From assembly GCF_916700565.1 (NCBI RefSeq), contig NZ_CAKAKO010000001.1:930001-994000 (forward strand): DNA of 64,000 nucleotides, in the 5' to 3' direction. Of this stretch, positions 10,015 to 17,992 are shown piece by piece; within the stretch, counting starts at the first letter, position 1; the number at the start of each line of letters is the position of its first letter. This DNA is from Xenophilus sp. Marseille-Q4582 (lineage in GTDB: Bacteria; Pseudomonadota; Gammaproteobacteria; Burkholderiales; Burkholderiaceae_C). A program made the translations under genes and the position numbers. Under the pieces are notes generated by a model, which was given only the letters and a program-made list of their open reading frames with translations, did not search any database and had not been told where the DNA came from.

Positions 10015-10371
10015 TCAGAGCTTGATGCGGCCGAGCCAGATGTCGCGGTACATCGCCCAGTCGCCCAGGAAGCTGTAGAGGGGGCGCTTGAAGGAGGCGG
10101 GCTTGTTCTTCTCGAAGCCGAAATGCCCGATCCAGGCAAAGGCGTAGCCGGCCAGCAGGCCCGCGAGCACCCACCCGGCGTTGCGCGTCAGCACCGCCGT
10201 GGCCAGGCAGACCAGCCCCAGCGAGGAGCCCACGAAATGCAGGCGCCGGCAGGTGCGGTTGGCATGCTCGCTCAGGTAGAAGGGGTAGAACTCGGCAAAG
10301 CTCGTGAAGCGCTTCGGGTCCACGGCGGCGCCGGCCTGCCAGGGACTTGCACCGGGCGTGTGTTGGGGCAT
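10015..10371 (-). CDS. DUF962 / Mpo1-like small membrane protein
   Basis: A 118-residue protein with two or three hydrophobic segments. The pattern FYPFYLSEHANRTCRRLHFVG followed later by AWIGHFGFEKNKPASFKRP is typical of DUF962, whose yeast member Mpo1 is an Fe(II) dioxygenase of fatty-acid alpha-oxidation. The bacterial function is not established. The start at 10371 is set by AGGAG seven bases upstream. It is transcribed divergently from the thioredoxin-like gene. Confidence 0.8.
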   Translation of the reverse strand: MPQHTPGASPWQAGAAVDPKRFTSFAEFYPFYLSEHANRTCRRLHFVGSSLGLVCLATAVLTRNAGWVLAGLLAGYAFAWIGHFGFEKNKPASFKRPLYSFLGDWAMYRDIWLGRIKL

Positions 10372-10462
10372 GGTCGTCTCCTGCGGCCCTCGCGCGGGGC
10401 CTGTGCCCATAATAGCGGCCGCCTCCCGTCGCCTCCACTGGCGCTCCTTTCCCGACGCTTCG

Positions 10463-10834
10463 ATGAACCTCCCCCTGTCCGCCGACCTCCAGGTGATCTG
10501 CCTGTGCGCCGAATGGTGCGGCACCTGCCGCGACTACCGCACACCGTTCGCCCAGGTGGCGCAGCAGCACCCGGGCGCCGCCTTCGCCTGGGTGGACGTC
10601 GAAGACCATGCGGACCTGGCCGACGACTTCGACGTCGAGACCTTCCCCACGCTGCTGGTCGCCAGCGCGCAGGGCCTGCATTTCCTCGGGCCGATGCTGC
10701 CGCATGCGCAGACACTGTCGCGCCTGCTCGCGGCGCTGCCGGCCGCGGGGCCGGCACCGGCCGAAGTGGCCGCGCTGCTGCATGCGGTGCGCGACGACCC
10801 GGCCCCCTTCGCGCCGGCCGGCCCGCCCGGCTGA
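10463..10834 (+). CDS. Thioredoxin-like protein
   Basis: A 123-residue cytoplasmic protein with the thioredoxin active-site pattern CAEWCGTC near residue 15 and the cis-Pro region (DVETFPTLLVA). It lacks a signal peptide. Short thioredoxin-family proteins of this type are probably general or specialised disulfide reductases. It sits 43 bases before the two-component system and could be co-transcribed, although a putative regulator motif (10840-10859) lies between. Confidence 0.78.
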   Translation: MNLPLSADLQVICLCAEWCGTCRDYRTPFAQVAQQHPGAAFAWVDVEDHADLADDFDVETFPTLLVASAQGLHFLGPMLPHAQTLSRLLAALPAAGPAPAEVAALLHAVRDDPAPFAPAGPPG

Positions 10835-10839
10835 GCCGC

Positions 10840-10859
10840 CTCAGATTCCCTTCATCTTC
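10840..10859 (+). promoter_or_regulatory. Shared 20-bp motif upstream of the response regulator gene
   Basis: CTCAGATTCCCTTCATCTTC here differs at one position from the copy at 12988-13007 upstream of the ygiW-like gene. Both lie in promoter positions of a regulator/target pair, which suggests a binding site for the QseB-type regulator. The role is inferred. Confidence 0.5.
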
Positions 10860-10877
10860 GCCGTCCATGGTCGGGCG

Positions 10878-11546
10878 ATGCGCATCCTGCTGATCGAAGA
10901 CGACCCCTCGCTGGGCAGCTCGCTGCAATCGTGGCTGCAGCTGGACGGCCATGCCGTCGACTGGCTGCAGCGCGGCGACCAGGCCGCCACGGCCCTGGCC
11001 ACCCACGACTACCAGTGCGTGCTGCTGGACCGCGGCCTGCCCGGGCTGGACGGCGACGCCGTGCTGCAGCGCCTGCGCGCGCACGGCGCGGGCCGCGCCC
11101 ATCTGCCGGTGATCCTGATCACGGCCCGCGACACGCTGGCCGACCGCGTGCAGGGCCTGGACCTCGGCGCCGACGACTACCTGGTCAAGCCCTTTGACCT
11201 GGAGGAGCTGTCGGCCCGGGTGCGCGCCGCGCTGCGCCGCGGCGCGGCGCAGGCCACGCCCGAGCTGCGCCATGGCGAGGTGACGCTGGACCCGGCGGCC
11301 AAGCGCGTGACGCTGCGCGGCGAAGCCGTGGCCGTCACCGCGCGTGAACTCGCCGTGCTGCAGGCGCTGATGCGCCGGCCCGGCCACATCCTGAGCCGCG
11401 CGCAGCTCGAAGAAGCGCTGTACGGCTGGGGCGAGGAAGTGGAAAGCAACGCCATTGAGGTCCACATCTACAACCTGCGCCGCAAGCTGGGCAGCGCCTT
11501 CATCCGCACCGTGCGCAACCAGGGCTACGGCCTGGCACCGGCATGA
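10878..11546 (+). CDS. Two-component response regulator, OmpR/QseB type
   Basis: A 222-residue regulator with a receiver domain (acidic pocket D8/D9, phospho-acceptor D51, K104) and a C-terminal winged helix (LSRAQLEEALYGW and the DNA-contact stretch NAIEVHIYNLRRKLG). Sequence and neighbours (kinase, then YgiW-like protein) match the ygiW-qseBC arrangement of enterobacteria. Its stop overlaps the kinase start (ATGA). Confidence 0.92.
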   Translation: MRILLIEDDPSLGSSLQSWLQLDGHAVDWLQRGDQAATALATHDYQCVLLDRGLPGLDGDAVLQRLRAHGAGRAHLPVILITARDTLADRVQGLDLGADDYLVKPFDLEELSARVRAALRRGAAQATPELRHGEVTLDPAAKRVTLRGEAVAVTARELAVLQALMRRPGHILSRAQLEEALYGWGEEVESNAIEVHIYNLRRKLGSAFIRTVRNQGYGLAPA

Positions 11547-12934
11547 GCGGCCTGGCCTGGCCGAGGGCACGGCGCGGGGCGCGGCCCGGGCATCCCGCTG
11601 GCGCCCGCGCGCGCGGCGGCTCGCTGCGCCGACGCCTCTTGCTCGCCGTGATGGGCGTGAGCATCAGCCTGTGGCTGGTCAGCCTGGCCATCGTGATCGC
11701 GGTGGCCTGGTCTGCCGCCAGCGAAGTCTTCGACGACTCGCTGGAAGAGGGCGCGCGGCTCGTGCTGCAGCTCGGGGCTTCGGGCAGTGGCGGGGCGGTG
11801 CCGCAGGCGCTGCAGGGGGGCCGTGGCGAGGCCCTGAAGCTGCGCATGGTCTGGCAGGTGGTGGCCGCCGACGGCCGCGTGCTGCTGCGCGGCGAGGATG
11901 CGCCGCAGGCGGCCTTCGTGCCCGATGCCTCGCGCACGAAGGGCGAGGCCACCGTGCGGGCCGATGGCGAGCTGTGGCGGGTGCACGTGCGCCATGGCGA
12001 CCACGGGGTCAGCGCCCAGGTGGGCCAGCCCCTGGAGGAGCGGCTGGAGCTGCTCGAAGACATGGCCGAGAACCTGGCCTGGCCCGCGCTGGCGCTGCTG
12101 GCCGTGCTCACGGCGCTCAGCTGGGTGCTGATCCGCCGCCTGCTGCGGCCGCTGGAAGACACGGCCACGCGCATCGCCGTCAAGTCGCCGCAGGACCTGA
12201 CCGCCATCGATGCGCAAGGCCTGCCGCGCGAACTGCAGCCCGTGGTGGACGCGCTCAACGCGCTGCTGGGGCGCCTGCGCCTGGCGCTGGACAGCGAACG
12301 CCGCTTCACGGCCGATGCCGCGCACGAGCTGCGCACGCCCCTGGCGGCGCTGCGCATGCGCGTGCAGCTCATCGAACGCGAGCGCCAGGTGCCCGACGTC
12401 CACCTGCAGCAGCTGCGCGCCGACGTGGACCGCTGCACCGCGCTGGTCGAAAGCCTGCTGGCCCTCACCCGGCTGGAGCCGCAGGCGCAGCCGCCGGCGC
12501 GCGAAGCCGTGCACCTGGACGCGCTGCTCGACACGCTGGAAGCTGCGCTGCCCCCCGGCGCCCGCCTGCAGCGCGCCCTGGCCGTGCCCACCGTGCAGGC
12601 CGCGCCGGCGCTGCTGGCCAGCGCGCTGCGCAACCTGATCGACAACGCCGTGCATTACGGGCCGCCGGGCGTGCGGCTGCAGGTCGAATCGCGGCCCCTG
12701 CCCGCGGGCGGCGTGCGCATCGCCGTGCGCGACGACGGCCCCGGCGTGCCCCCGGCCGAGCGGGCGCGCCTGGGCGAGCGCTTCTTCCGCGTGCTGGGCA
12801 CGGGCCGACCGGGCAACGGGCTGGGCCTGTCCATCGTGGCGCGCATCGCGGCCCTGCATGGCGCCACGCTGCGGTTCGAGGACGGCCTGGGCGGGCGCGG
12901 ACTGGGCGCGGTGCTGGACTTTCCTGCAGCCTGA
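11543..12934 (+). CDS. Sensor histidine kinase, QseC/PmrB type
   Basis: A 463-residue inner-membrane kinase. Transmembrane segments lie near residues 32-55 and 180-198, enclosing a periplasmic part of about 120 residues. The H-box has the phosphorylatable H261 (AAHELRTPLAAL), followed by an N-box (LRNLIDNAVHYGPPG) and G-boxes (RDDGPGVPP, GNGLGLSIV). It would sense an envelope signal and phosphorylate the partner regulator. The ATGA overlap indicates coupled translation. Confidence 0.92.
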   Translation: MSGLAWPRARRGARPGHPAGARARGGSLRRRLLLAVMGVSISLWLVSLAIVIAVAWSAASEVFDDSLEEGARLVLQLGASGSGGAVPQALQGGRGEALKLRMVWQVVAADGRVLLRGEDAPQAAFVPDASRTKGEATVRADGELWRVHVRHGDHGVSAQVGQPLEERLELLEDMAENLAWPALALLAVLTALSWVLIRRLLRPLEDTATRIAVKSPQDLTAIDAQGLPRELQPVVDALNALLGRLRLALDSERRFTADAAHELRTPLAALRMRVQLIERERQVPDVHLQQLRADVDRCTALVESLLALTRLEPQAQPPAREAVHLDALLDTLEAALPPGARLQRALAVPTVQAAPALLASALRNLIDNAVHYGPPGVRLQVESRPLPAGGVRIAVRDDGPGVPPAERARLGERFFRVLGTGRPGNGLGLSIVARIAALHGATLRFEDGLGGRGLGAVLDFPAA

Positions 12935-12987
12935 AGCGCCGCGGCCCCGCGACGGCCGGGCTCGGCTGCCGCCGCCGCAGCCCGCGC

Positions 12988-13007
12988 CTCAGATTGCCTT
13001 CATCTTC
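12988..13007 (+). promoter_or_regulatory. Second copy of the shared 20-bp motif
   Basis: CTCAGATTGCCTTCATCTTC matches 19 of 20 bases of the motif before the response regulator gene. It lies 54 bases past the kinase stop and 90 bases before the ygiW-like start, a position suited to activation of that gene by the cognate regulator. Confidence 0.5.
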
Positions 13008-13050
13008 CGGGCGCCCAATGGCGTCACGCGCACACAGCGCGTGTCCGCCA

Positions 13051-13080
13051 CTACCCATCTACACCCATCTGCACCCATCT
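13051..13080 (+). repeat. Three tandem decamers in the ygiW-like leader
   Basis: Three consecutive ten-base units each ending in ACCCATCT (CTACCCATCT, ACACCCATCT, GCACCCATCT) lie immediately before the AAGGAG ribosome-binding site of the YgiW-like gene. They may be a slippage-prone tract or a multi-site regulatory element. Confidence 0.7.
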
Positions 13081-13096
13081 CAAGGAGTTCATCGCC

Positions 13097-13519
13097 ATGC
13101 GCCAAACCGCCTCCGCCCTCGCCATCGCCGCCCTGCTGGGCCTCGGCTCCGCCACTGCCTTCGCGCAGCCCTCTGCCTACACCGGCCCGAGCAACGCCCC
13201 GAAGGCGGCGGCCGCGCCGGCAGCGCCCGGCGGCTACGCCGGCCCGAGCAGCGTGCCGCTCATGACCGTCAAGCAGTTGCTGGACGCCGGCAAGGACGAC
13301 CAGCACGCGCGCCTGCAGGGCCGCATCGTGTCGCACGACGGGGGCGACCGCTACACCTTCGAGGACGCCACGGGCCGCATCACGGTGGAGATCGACGACG
13401 AGGACTTCCCCGCCGGCCAGACCGTGAGCGCGCAGCAGCGCGTGGAGCTGCTCGGCGAATTCGACAAGGGCCTGCGCAAGACCGAGTTCGAAGTGGACCG
13501 CATCACGCTGATCAACTGA
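13097..13519 (+). CDS. YgiW/YdeI-family periplasmic OB-fold (BOF) protein
   Basis: A 140-residue exported protein: signal peptide ending near AFAQP (residue 25), a low-complexity linker with two GPS-type repeats (YTGPSNAP, YAGPSSVP), then a BOF domain (LMTVKQLLDAGKDDQHARLQ through FEVDRITLI). Relatives (YgiW, YdeI) are linked to stress tolerance and are often next to qseBC, as here. AAGGAG precedes the start. Probably a target of the adjacent two-component system. Confidence 0.88.
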   Translation: MRQTASALAIAALLGLGSATAFAQPSAYTGPSNAPKAAAAPAAPGGYAGPSSVPLMTVKQLLDAGKDDQHARLQGRIVSHDGGDRYTFEDATGRITVEIDDEDFPAGQTVSAQQRVELLGEFDKGLRKTEFEVDRITLIN

Positions 13520-13537
13520 TCGGCCGCATCAAGCCAA

Positions 13538-13572
13538 GAAGGCCCCGGCATCCAGAAGATGTCGGAGCCTTC
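13538..13572. terminator. Hairpin between convergent genes
   Basis: An imperfect stem (GAAGGC..CGGCATC with GATGTCGG..GCCTTC) lies between the ygiW-like stop and the hydrolase stop. It is T-poor, so it may be a bidirectional but weak terminator. Confidence 0.5.
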
Positions 13573-13589
13573 CTGCGAATGCGGAGCGC

Positions 13590-14402
13590 TCAGCGCGTGC
13601 CGAGCATGAAGTCGCGCAGCGCGAACAGCACGTCGTCGGGCGCTTCGCTCATCAGCGCATGGCCGGCCTTCACCGTCACCACCTTCGCCTGCGGCGCCTT
13701 CTTCGCCAGCGCCTGCGCGGCGCGCGGCGGCGTCATCTGGTCGGCTTCGCCCAGCAGGAACAGCACCGGGCACTGCACGGCGGCGATGGCGGCCTCGCCG
13801 TTCGCATAGTCGTTGCAGGCCTTGAAGCCGGTGTGGAACACGTTGACCTGCGGGTTGCTGGCCAGCACGCGGCGCATGAGCGCGCGCGAGCCGCCGTACA
13901 GCCAGGTGCCCGGGCCCAGCGAGGAGGGCGGCGGGGCCAGCATCGAATGCGAGAAGGTGTTGACCATCGCGATCGCCTGCTCGGGCGCCTCCAGCGCGCT
14001 TTGCAGCAGCGCGGGCGACACCGCCATCGGGTAGGCGGTGCCCACCAGGGCCAGGTGCGACACGCGCTGCGGCGCGCGCGCGGCGGTTTCCAGCGCGATC
14101 AGCGAGCCGAAGCTGTGGCCGACGAGCGCGGCCTTCTCGATGCCGGCGGCGTCCAGCAGCGCCAGCACGAAGCCGGCCGCCTCTTCCACGCTCGCGGGCG
14201 GCGGGCCTTCGCTCTTGCAATGGCCCGGCAGGTCGATGGCCAGCACGTTCCAGCCGTGGTGCGCGAACCAGCGGCTCTGCAGGATCCACACGCTGTGGTC
14301 GTTGAGCACGCCATGGATGAACACCACGCTGGGCTTGGCCGCGTCGAAAGGCTTGCCGCCGGTGTAGACGAAGGTCTTGTGGCCGTTGACTTGGAGTTCC
14401 AT
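13590..14402 (-). CDS. Alpha/beta-fold hydrolase
   Basis: A 270-residue cytoplasmic hydrolase with a complete catalytic triad: nucleophile S97 in GHSFG, D221 in GEADQMT and H248 in GHALMSEAP. The oxyanion region HGVLNDHSVW is also typical. The substrate is unknown; proteins of this type are annotated as esterases or carboxyl-ester hydrolases. It lies directly downstream of metY (5 bases) on the same strand and is probably co-transcribed with it. Confidence 0.88.
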   Translation of the reverse strand: MELQVNGHKTFVYTGGKPFDAAKPSVVFIHGVLNDHSVWILQSRWFAHHGWNVLAIDLPGHCKSEGPPPASVEEAAGFVLALLDAAGIEKAALVGHSFGSLIALETAARAPQRVSHLALVGTAYPMAVSPALLQSALEAPEQAIAMVNTFSHSMLAPPPSSLGPGTWLYGGSRALMRRVLASNPQVNVFHTGFKACNDYANGEAAIAAVQCPVLFLLGEADQMTPPRAAQALAKKAPQAKVVTVKAGHALMSEAPDDVLFALRDFMLGTR

Positions 14403-14407
14403 GGCGA

Positions 14408-15727
14408 TCAGCTCCCTGCCTTTTCGGCCGCCTTCAGCGCGCGCTTGAGGTCGTCGATCAGATCATGAGGGTCTTCCAGGCCGATCGACAGGCGGATCGT
14501 GCCCTGGCCGATGCCGGCGCCGGCCAGGGCCTCGTCGGTCATGCGGAAGTGCGTGGTGCTGGCCGGGTGGATCACCAGCGAGCGGCAGTCGCCCACGTTG
14601 GCCAGGTGGCTGAAGAGCTTGAGCGTCTCGATGAACTTCTTGCCCTGCGCACGGTTGCCCTTCATGTCGAAGCTGAACACCGAGCCCGCCCCCTTGGCGC
14701 CGTGCCGCAGGAGCTTGCCGGCCAGCGCATGGCTCGGATGCGATTCGAGCAGCGGGTGGCTCACGCGCGACACGAACGGGTGGCTGGCCAGGAACTGCAC
14801 CACCTTCTCGGTGTTGGCGATGTGGCGTTCCATGCGCAGCGGCAGCGTCTCGATGCCCTGCAGGATCAGCCAGGCCGAGTGCGGGCTCATGCAGGCACCG
14901 AAATCGCGCAGGCCTTCGCGGCGCGCGCGCAGCAGGAAGGCGCCCACGGTGGACTCCTCGCTGAATACCATGTTGTGGAAACCGTCATAGGCCTGGGTCA
15001 GTTCGGCGAACTTGCCCGCGGCGCGCGGTCCGTCCCAGTCGAAGCTGCCGCCATCGACCACGATGCCGCCGATCACGGTGCCATGGCCCGAGAGGAACTT
15101 GGTGGCCGAGTGGTAGACCAGGTCGGCGCCATGGTCGAAGGGCTTGATCAGGTAAGGCGAGGTGAGCGTGGAGTCGACCAGCAGCGGCACGCCAGCCTCA
15201 TGCGCGATCTGGCTCACGGTGGGGATGTCCAGCACGTCCAGGCCCGGATTGCCCACGGTCTCGCCGAAGAACAGCTTGGTGTTGGGCCGCACGGCGGCCT
15301 TCCAGCCGTCGATGTCGCCGGGCTTGACGAAAGTCGTCTCGATGCCGAAGCGGCGCATCGTGTAGTGCAGCAGGTTCTGCGAGCCGCCGTACAGCGCCGT
15401 GCTGGCGACGATGTGCGAGCCCGCGCCCATCAGCGTGGCAATGGACAGGTGCAGCGCCGCCTGGCCGCTGGCCGTGGCGATGGCGCCGATGCCGCCTTCG
15501 AGCGCCGACACGCGCTGCTCCAGCACTGCGTTGGTCGGGTTGCTGATGCGGCTGTACACATGGCCCGAGCGTTCGAGGTTGAACAGCGCCGCGGCATGGT
15601 CGCTGGACTCGAAGACGAAGGAGGTGGACAGGTGGATGGGCACCGCGCGCGCGCCGGTGCTCGGGTCGGGCGCAGCGCCCGCGTGCAGGGCCAGGGTGTC
15701 GAACCCGGGGTCGGAATAGCCGCTCAT
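14408..15727 (-). CDS. metY: O-acetylhomoserine aminocarboxypropyltransferase (sulfhydrylase)
   Basis: A 439-residue PLP enzyme of the Cys/Met-metabolism family. Diagnostic stretches are the N-terminal LALHAGAAPDP, the YSRISNPTNAVLE region, and the PLP lysine in YHSATKFLSGHG. It makes homocysteine from O-acetylhomoserine and sulfide in direct-sulfhydrylation methionine synthesis. The start at 15727 (MSGYSDPGFDTLALH) matches the family; the frame continues upstream without family similarity. A related O-succinylhomoserine sulfhydrylase (MetZ) is usually shorter, about 400 residues. A 220-bp gene-free region separates it from the divergent CBS gene. Confidence 0.9.
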   Translation of the reverse strand: MSGYSDPGFDTLALHAGAAPDPSTGARAVPIHLSTSFVFESSDHAAALFNLERSGHVYSRISNPTNAVLEQRVSALEGGIGAIATASGQAALHLSIATLMGAGSHIVASTALYGGSQNLLHYTMRRFGIETTFVKPGDIDGWKAAVRPNTKLFFGETVGNPGLDVLDIPTVSQIAHEAGVPLLVDSTLTSPYLIKPFDHGADLVYHSATKFLSGHGTVIGGIVVDGGSFDWDGPRAAGKFAELTQAYDGFHNMVFSEESTVGAFLLRARREGLRDFGACMSPHSAWLILQGIETLPLRMERHIANTEKVVQFLASHPFVSRVSHPLLESHPSHALAGKLLRHGAKGAGSVFSFDMKGNRAQGKKFIETLKLFSHLANVGDCRSLVIHPASTTHFRMTDEALAGAGIGQGTIRLSIGLEDPHDLIDDLKRALKAAEKAGS

Positions 15728-15948
15728 GCAAAAGGCTCCATCGTCGAAGGCGGCGCGGGGGCGCCGCGGCAGGAAGGGAAGGCAGGCAGGAGTGGACCGG
15801 GGTGCGCAGCGCGCGCATGTCGCCCAGGTGCCTGCCCGTTCACAGGTGGTCACGTTGCGCCCCCGAAGGCGGGGCCCGCAAAGCGCCAAAGCGCCTGGAT
15901 TGTGGGCTATATTCAAATCGACACACCGCCCTGCGAGGAGCACCCACC

Positions 15949-16401
15949 ATGAAAGTCAGCGACATCCTGCGTGTGAAGGGCAACACGCTCTACACCATCA
16001 CCCCCGACGATCCCCTGGCCGACGCGGTGGCCGTGATGGCCGAGAAGGACATCGGCTCGCTCGTGGTCATGGAGCATGGCGACCTGGTGGGCATGCTGAC
16101 CTTCCGCGAAATCATCCTGACCTTGCAGGCCAACGGCGGCGCCGTGGGGACCACCACGGTGCGCAAGGCCATGGACGATGCTCCCCTGACCTGCACCGCC
16201 GAGACCGAGCTGGACGAGGTGCGCCGCATGATGCTGGACCGCCACGCGCGCTACATGCCCGTGATGGACAAGCGCATGCTCATGGGCGTGATCAGCTTCT
16301 ACGACGTGGCCAAGGCCGTGGTGGACAGCCAAAACTTCGAGAACAAGATGCTCAAGGCCTACATCCGCGACTGGCCGGGCGAGGAAGACGAAGGGCGCTG
16401 A
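15949..16401 (+). CDS. CBS-domain protein
   Basis: A 150-residue protein made of two CBS domains (residues 1-65 and 75-140), a Bateman module that normally binds adenosyl ligands. No catalytic domain is attached. GAGGAG precedes the start. Small stand-alone CBS proteins act as energy- or redox-responsive regulators of partner enzymes; the partner is not evident here. It is divergent from metY and convergent with mogA. Confidence 0.85.
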   Translation: MKVSDILRVKGNTLYTITPDDPLADAVAVMAEKDIGSLVVMEHGDLVGMLTFREIILTLQANGGAVGTTTVRKAMDDAPLTCTAETELDEVRRMMLDRHARYMPVMDKRMLMGVISFYDVAKAVVDSQNFENKMLKAYIRDWPGEEDEGR

Positions 16402-16500
16402 ACCTTCACAACCCTTCACGTATATACGCGCACGCAGCGGGCCGCGCGCGTGGCAGCCGGCGCCTGCTGCGCCGGCCCAGGTGGCGGGGCCTGCGCCGCG

Positions 16501-17109
16501 TCAGCCGCGCGGCACGCGCTGCGCCGACTTCGGCCGGAAGGCCTTGCACACGGCCTCGTCGGTTTCCAGGTACGGGCCGCCGATCAGGTCGATGCAGTAG
16601 GGCACGGCCGCGAAGATGCCCGGCACCGCCTGGCTCCCATCCGCGTTTTTCAGGCCTTCCAGCGTCTCCGCGATGGCCTTGGGCTGGCCCGGCAGGTTCA
16701 GGATCAGCGCCTGGCCGCGGATCACGGCCACCTGTCGCGAGAGGATGGCCGTGGGCACGAAGCGCAGGCTGATCTGGCGCATCTGCTCGCCGAAGCCCGG
16801 CATTTCCTTGTGCGCCACGGCCAGCGTGGCCTCGGGCGTCACGTCGCGCGGGGCCGGGCCGGTGCCGCCCGTGGTCAGCACCAGCGAGCAGCCGGCATCC
16901 ACCAGCTCGACCAGGGTGGCGCTGATGGTGGCCTGCTCGTCGGGGATCAGGCGCGGCTCGAAGGCGATCGGGTTGCGCAGCGCGCGCGTGAGCCAGTCCT
17001 GCAGCGCGGGCAGGCCCTTGTCTTCGTACACGCCGGTGGAGGCGCGGTCGCTGACCGAGACGATGCCGATGCGCACCGGGTCGAAAGGGGAGGCCACGGG
17101 AGTGTTCAT
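16501..17109 (-). CDS. mogA: Molybdopterin adenylyltransferase
   Basis: A 202-residue enzyme of molybdenum cofactor synthesis that adenylylates molybdopterin before metal insertion. Characteristic motifs are VSVSDRASTGVYEDKG near the N-terminus, LTTGGTGPAPRDVTPEAT, and LPGQPKAIAETL. It would help to supply the cofactor needed by NasA encoded in this window. MoaB is the alternative but is usually shorter. A common intergenic GC motif (17111-17126) directly abuts the start. Confidence 0.9.
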   Translation of the reverse strand: MNTPVASPFDPVRIGIVSVSDRASTGVYEDKGLPALQDWLTRALRNPIAFEPRLIPDEQATISATLVELVDAGCSLVLTTGGTGPAPRDVTPEATLAVAHKEMPGFGEQMRQISLRFVPTAILSRQVAVIRGQALILNLPGQPKAIAETLEGLKNADGSQAVPGIFAAVPYCIDLIGGPYLETDEAVCKAFRPKSAQRVPRG

Positions 17110-17203
17110 CGCCGGGCCGCCCCAAGATGAACAGCGGTCCCTGGGGGCGCCGCGGACCGCGCGAAGCGGCGGCGCGCCGGAGCCGCCACGGTCTTCATGC
17201 CCT

Positions 17204-17860
17204 TCATGCGTCCTCCTCGCGCGACTGGTGGGCCGCCAGCGCGCCATGGTCGGCGTCGCCATGGGCCGACAGCTGCGCGCGCACCAGCTGGAACAGCTCG
17301 CGGAAAGCCTTGCCCTGGCGCGGCGCCTCGCCGGGCTTGCCGGCCTGCAGGTCCTTGCGGGCCTGGCGCACCAGTGCGCGCAACTGCTGCACGTCGGTGC
17401 CGGCATGGGTCTCGATCCAGGCGCCCACGGCCTCGTCGCCGGCGATCAGGCGCTCGCGCCAGCCTTCGGCCTCGTGCAGCAGGGCGGTCTCGTGCACCGA
17501 GCCACGCGCCTGCTCGTCCAGCGCCTGCTGGGCCGCGCGCACCGTGTCTTCGTCCAGCTTGCGCATGAGCTTGCCGATGTACTGCATCTGCCGCCGGCGG
17601 CCCTCGAAATTGGTGATGCGTCTGGCCTCGGCCAGCGCTTCGAGCAGCGTCTCGGGCAGGCCCAGGCGGCCCAGCAGGTCGGCGCGCAGCGTGAGCAGCG
17701 CTTCGCCCAGGGCCTGGCGCTCGTCGCTTTCGCGCTTGAGGTCGGTCTTGCTGGTCTCGATGCCGCCCTTGAGTTCGCGCTTGAGTTCCTGGTCCAGTTC
17801 GCTGCCTTCGGCCACGAAGTGGCCGCGGACGAAATAGCCTTTCTTGGGTTTGCGGGGCAT
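17204..17860 (-). CDS. darP: Ribosome biogenesis factor DarP / YjgA (DUF615)
   Basis: A 218-residue basic, helical protein (MPRKPKKGYFVRGHFVAEGSE...) of the YjgA family, which associates with late 50S precursors. The start at 17860 fits the family; the reading frame runs much further upstream because the opposite strand codes for PmbA. It is divergent from pmbA, the usual arrangement in betaproteobacteria. Confidence 0.9.
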   Translation of the reverse strand: MPRKPKKGYFVRGHFVAEGSELDQELKRELKGGIETSKTDLKRESDERQALGEALLTLRADLLGRLGLPETLLEALAEARRITNFEGRRRQMQYIGKLMRKLDEDTVRAAQQALDEQARGSVHETALLHEAEGWRERLIAGDEAVGAWIETHAGTDVQQLRALVRQARKDLQAGKPGEAPRQGKAFRELFQLVRAQLSAHGDADHGALAAHQSREEDA

Positions 17861-17992
17861 GGCGGAGCGGTGCGTGAAATAGAAGCGAAGAAGGAAGCGA
17901 AGGCGCGGCTGCGCGGGGTGCCCTCCGGGCCGCTGCCGCGCGGGCGCCGTGCCGAGCCGCGGCCGGGGGGCGCCGCTATCATTGTCCTCCAC

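Noticed and set aside
15728-15948. SAM-II or SAH riboswitch before metY
   Set aside because: The conserved cores of these riboswitches (for example GAGGAGCG...TGC of SAH) could not be found on the metY strand.
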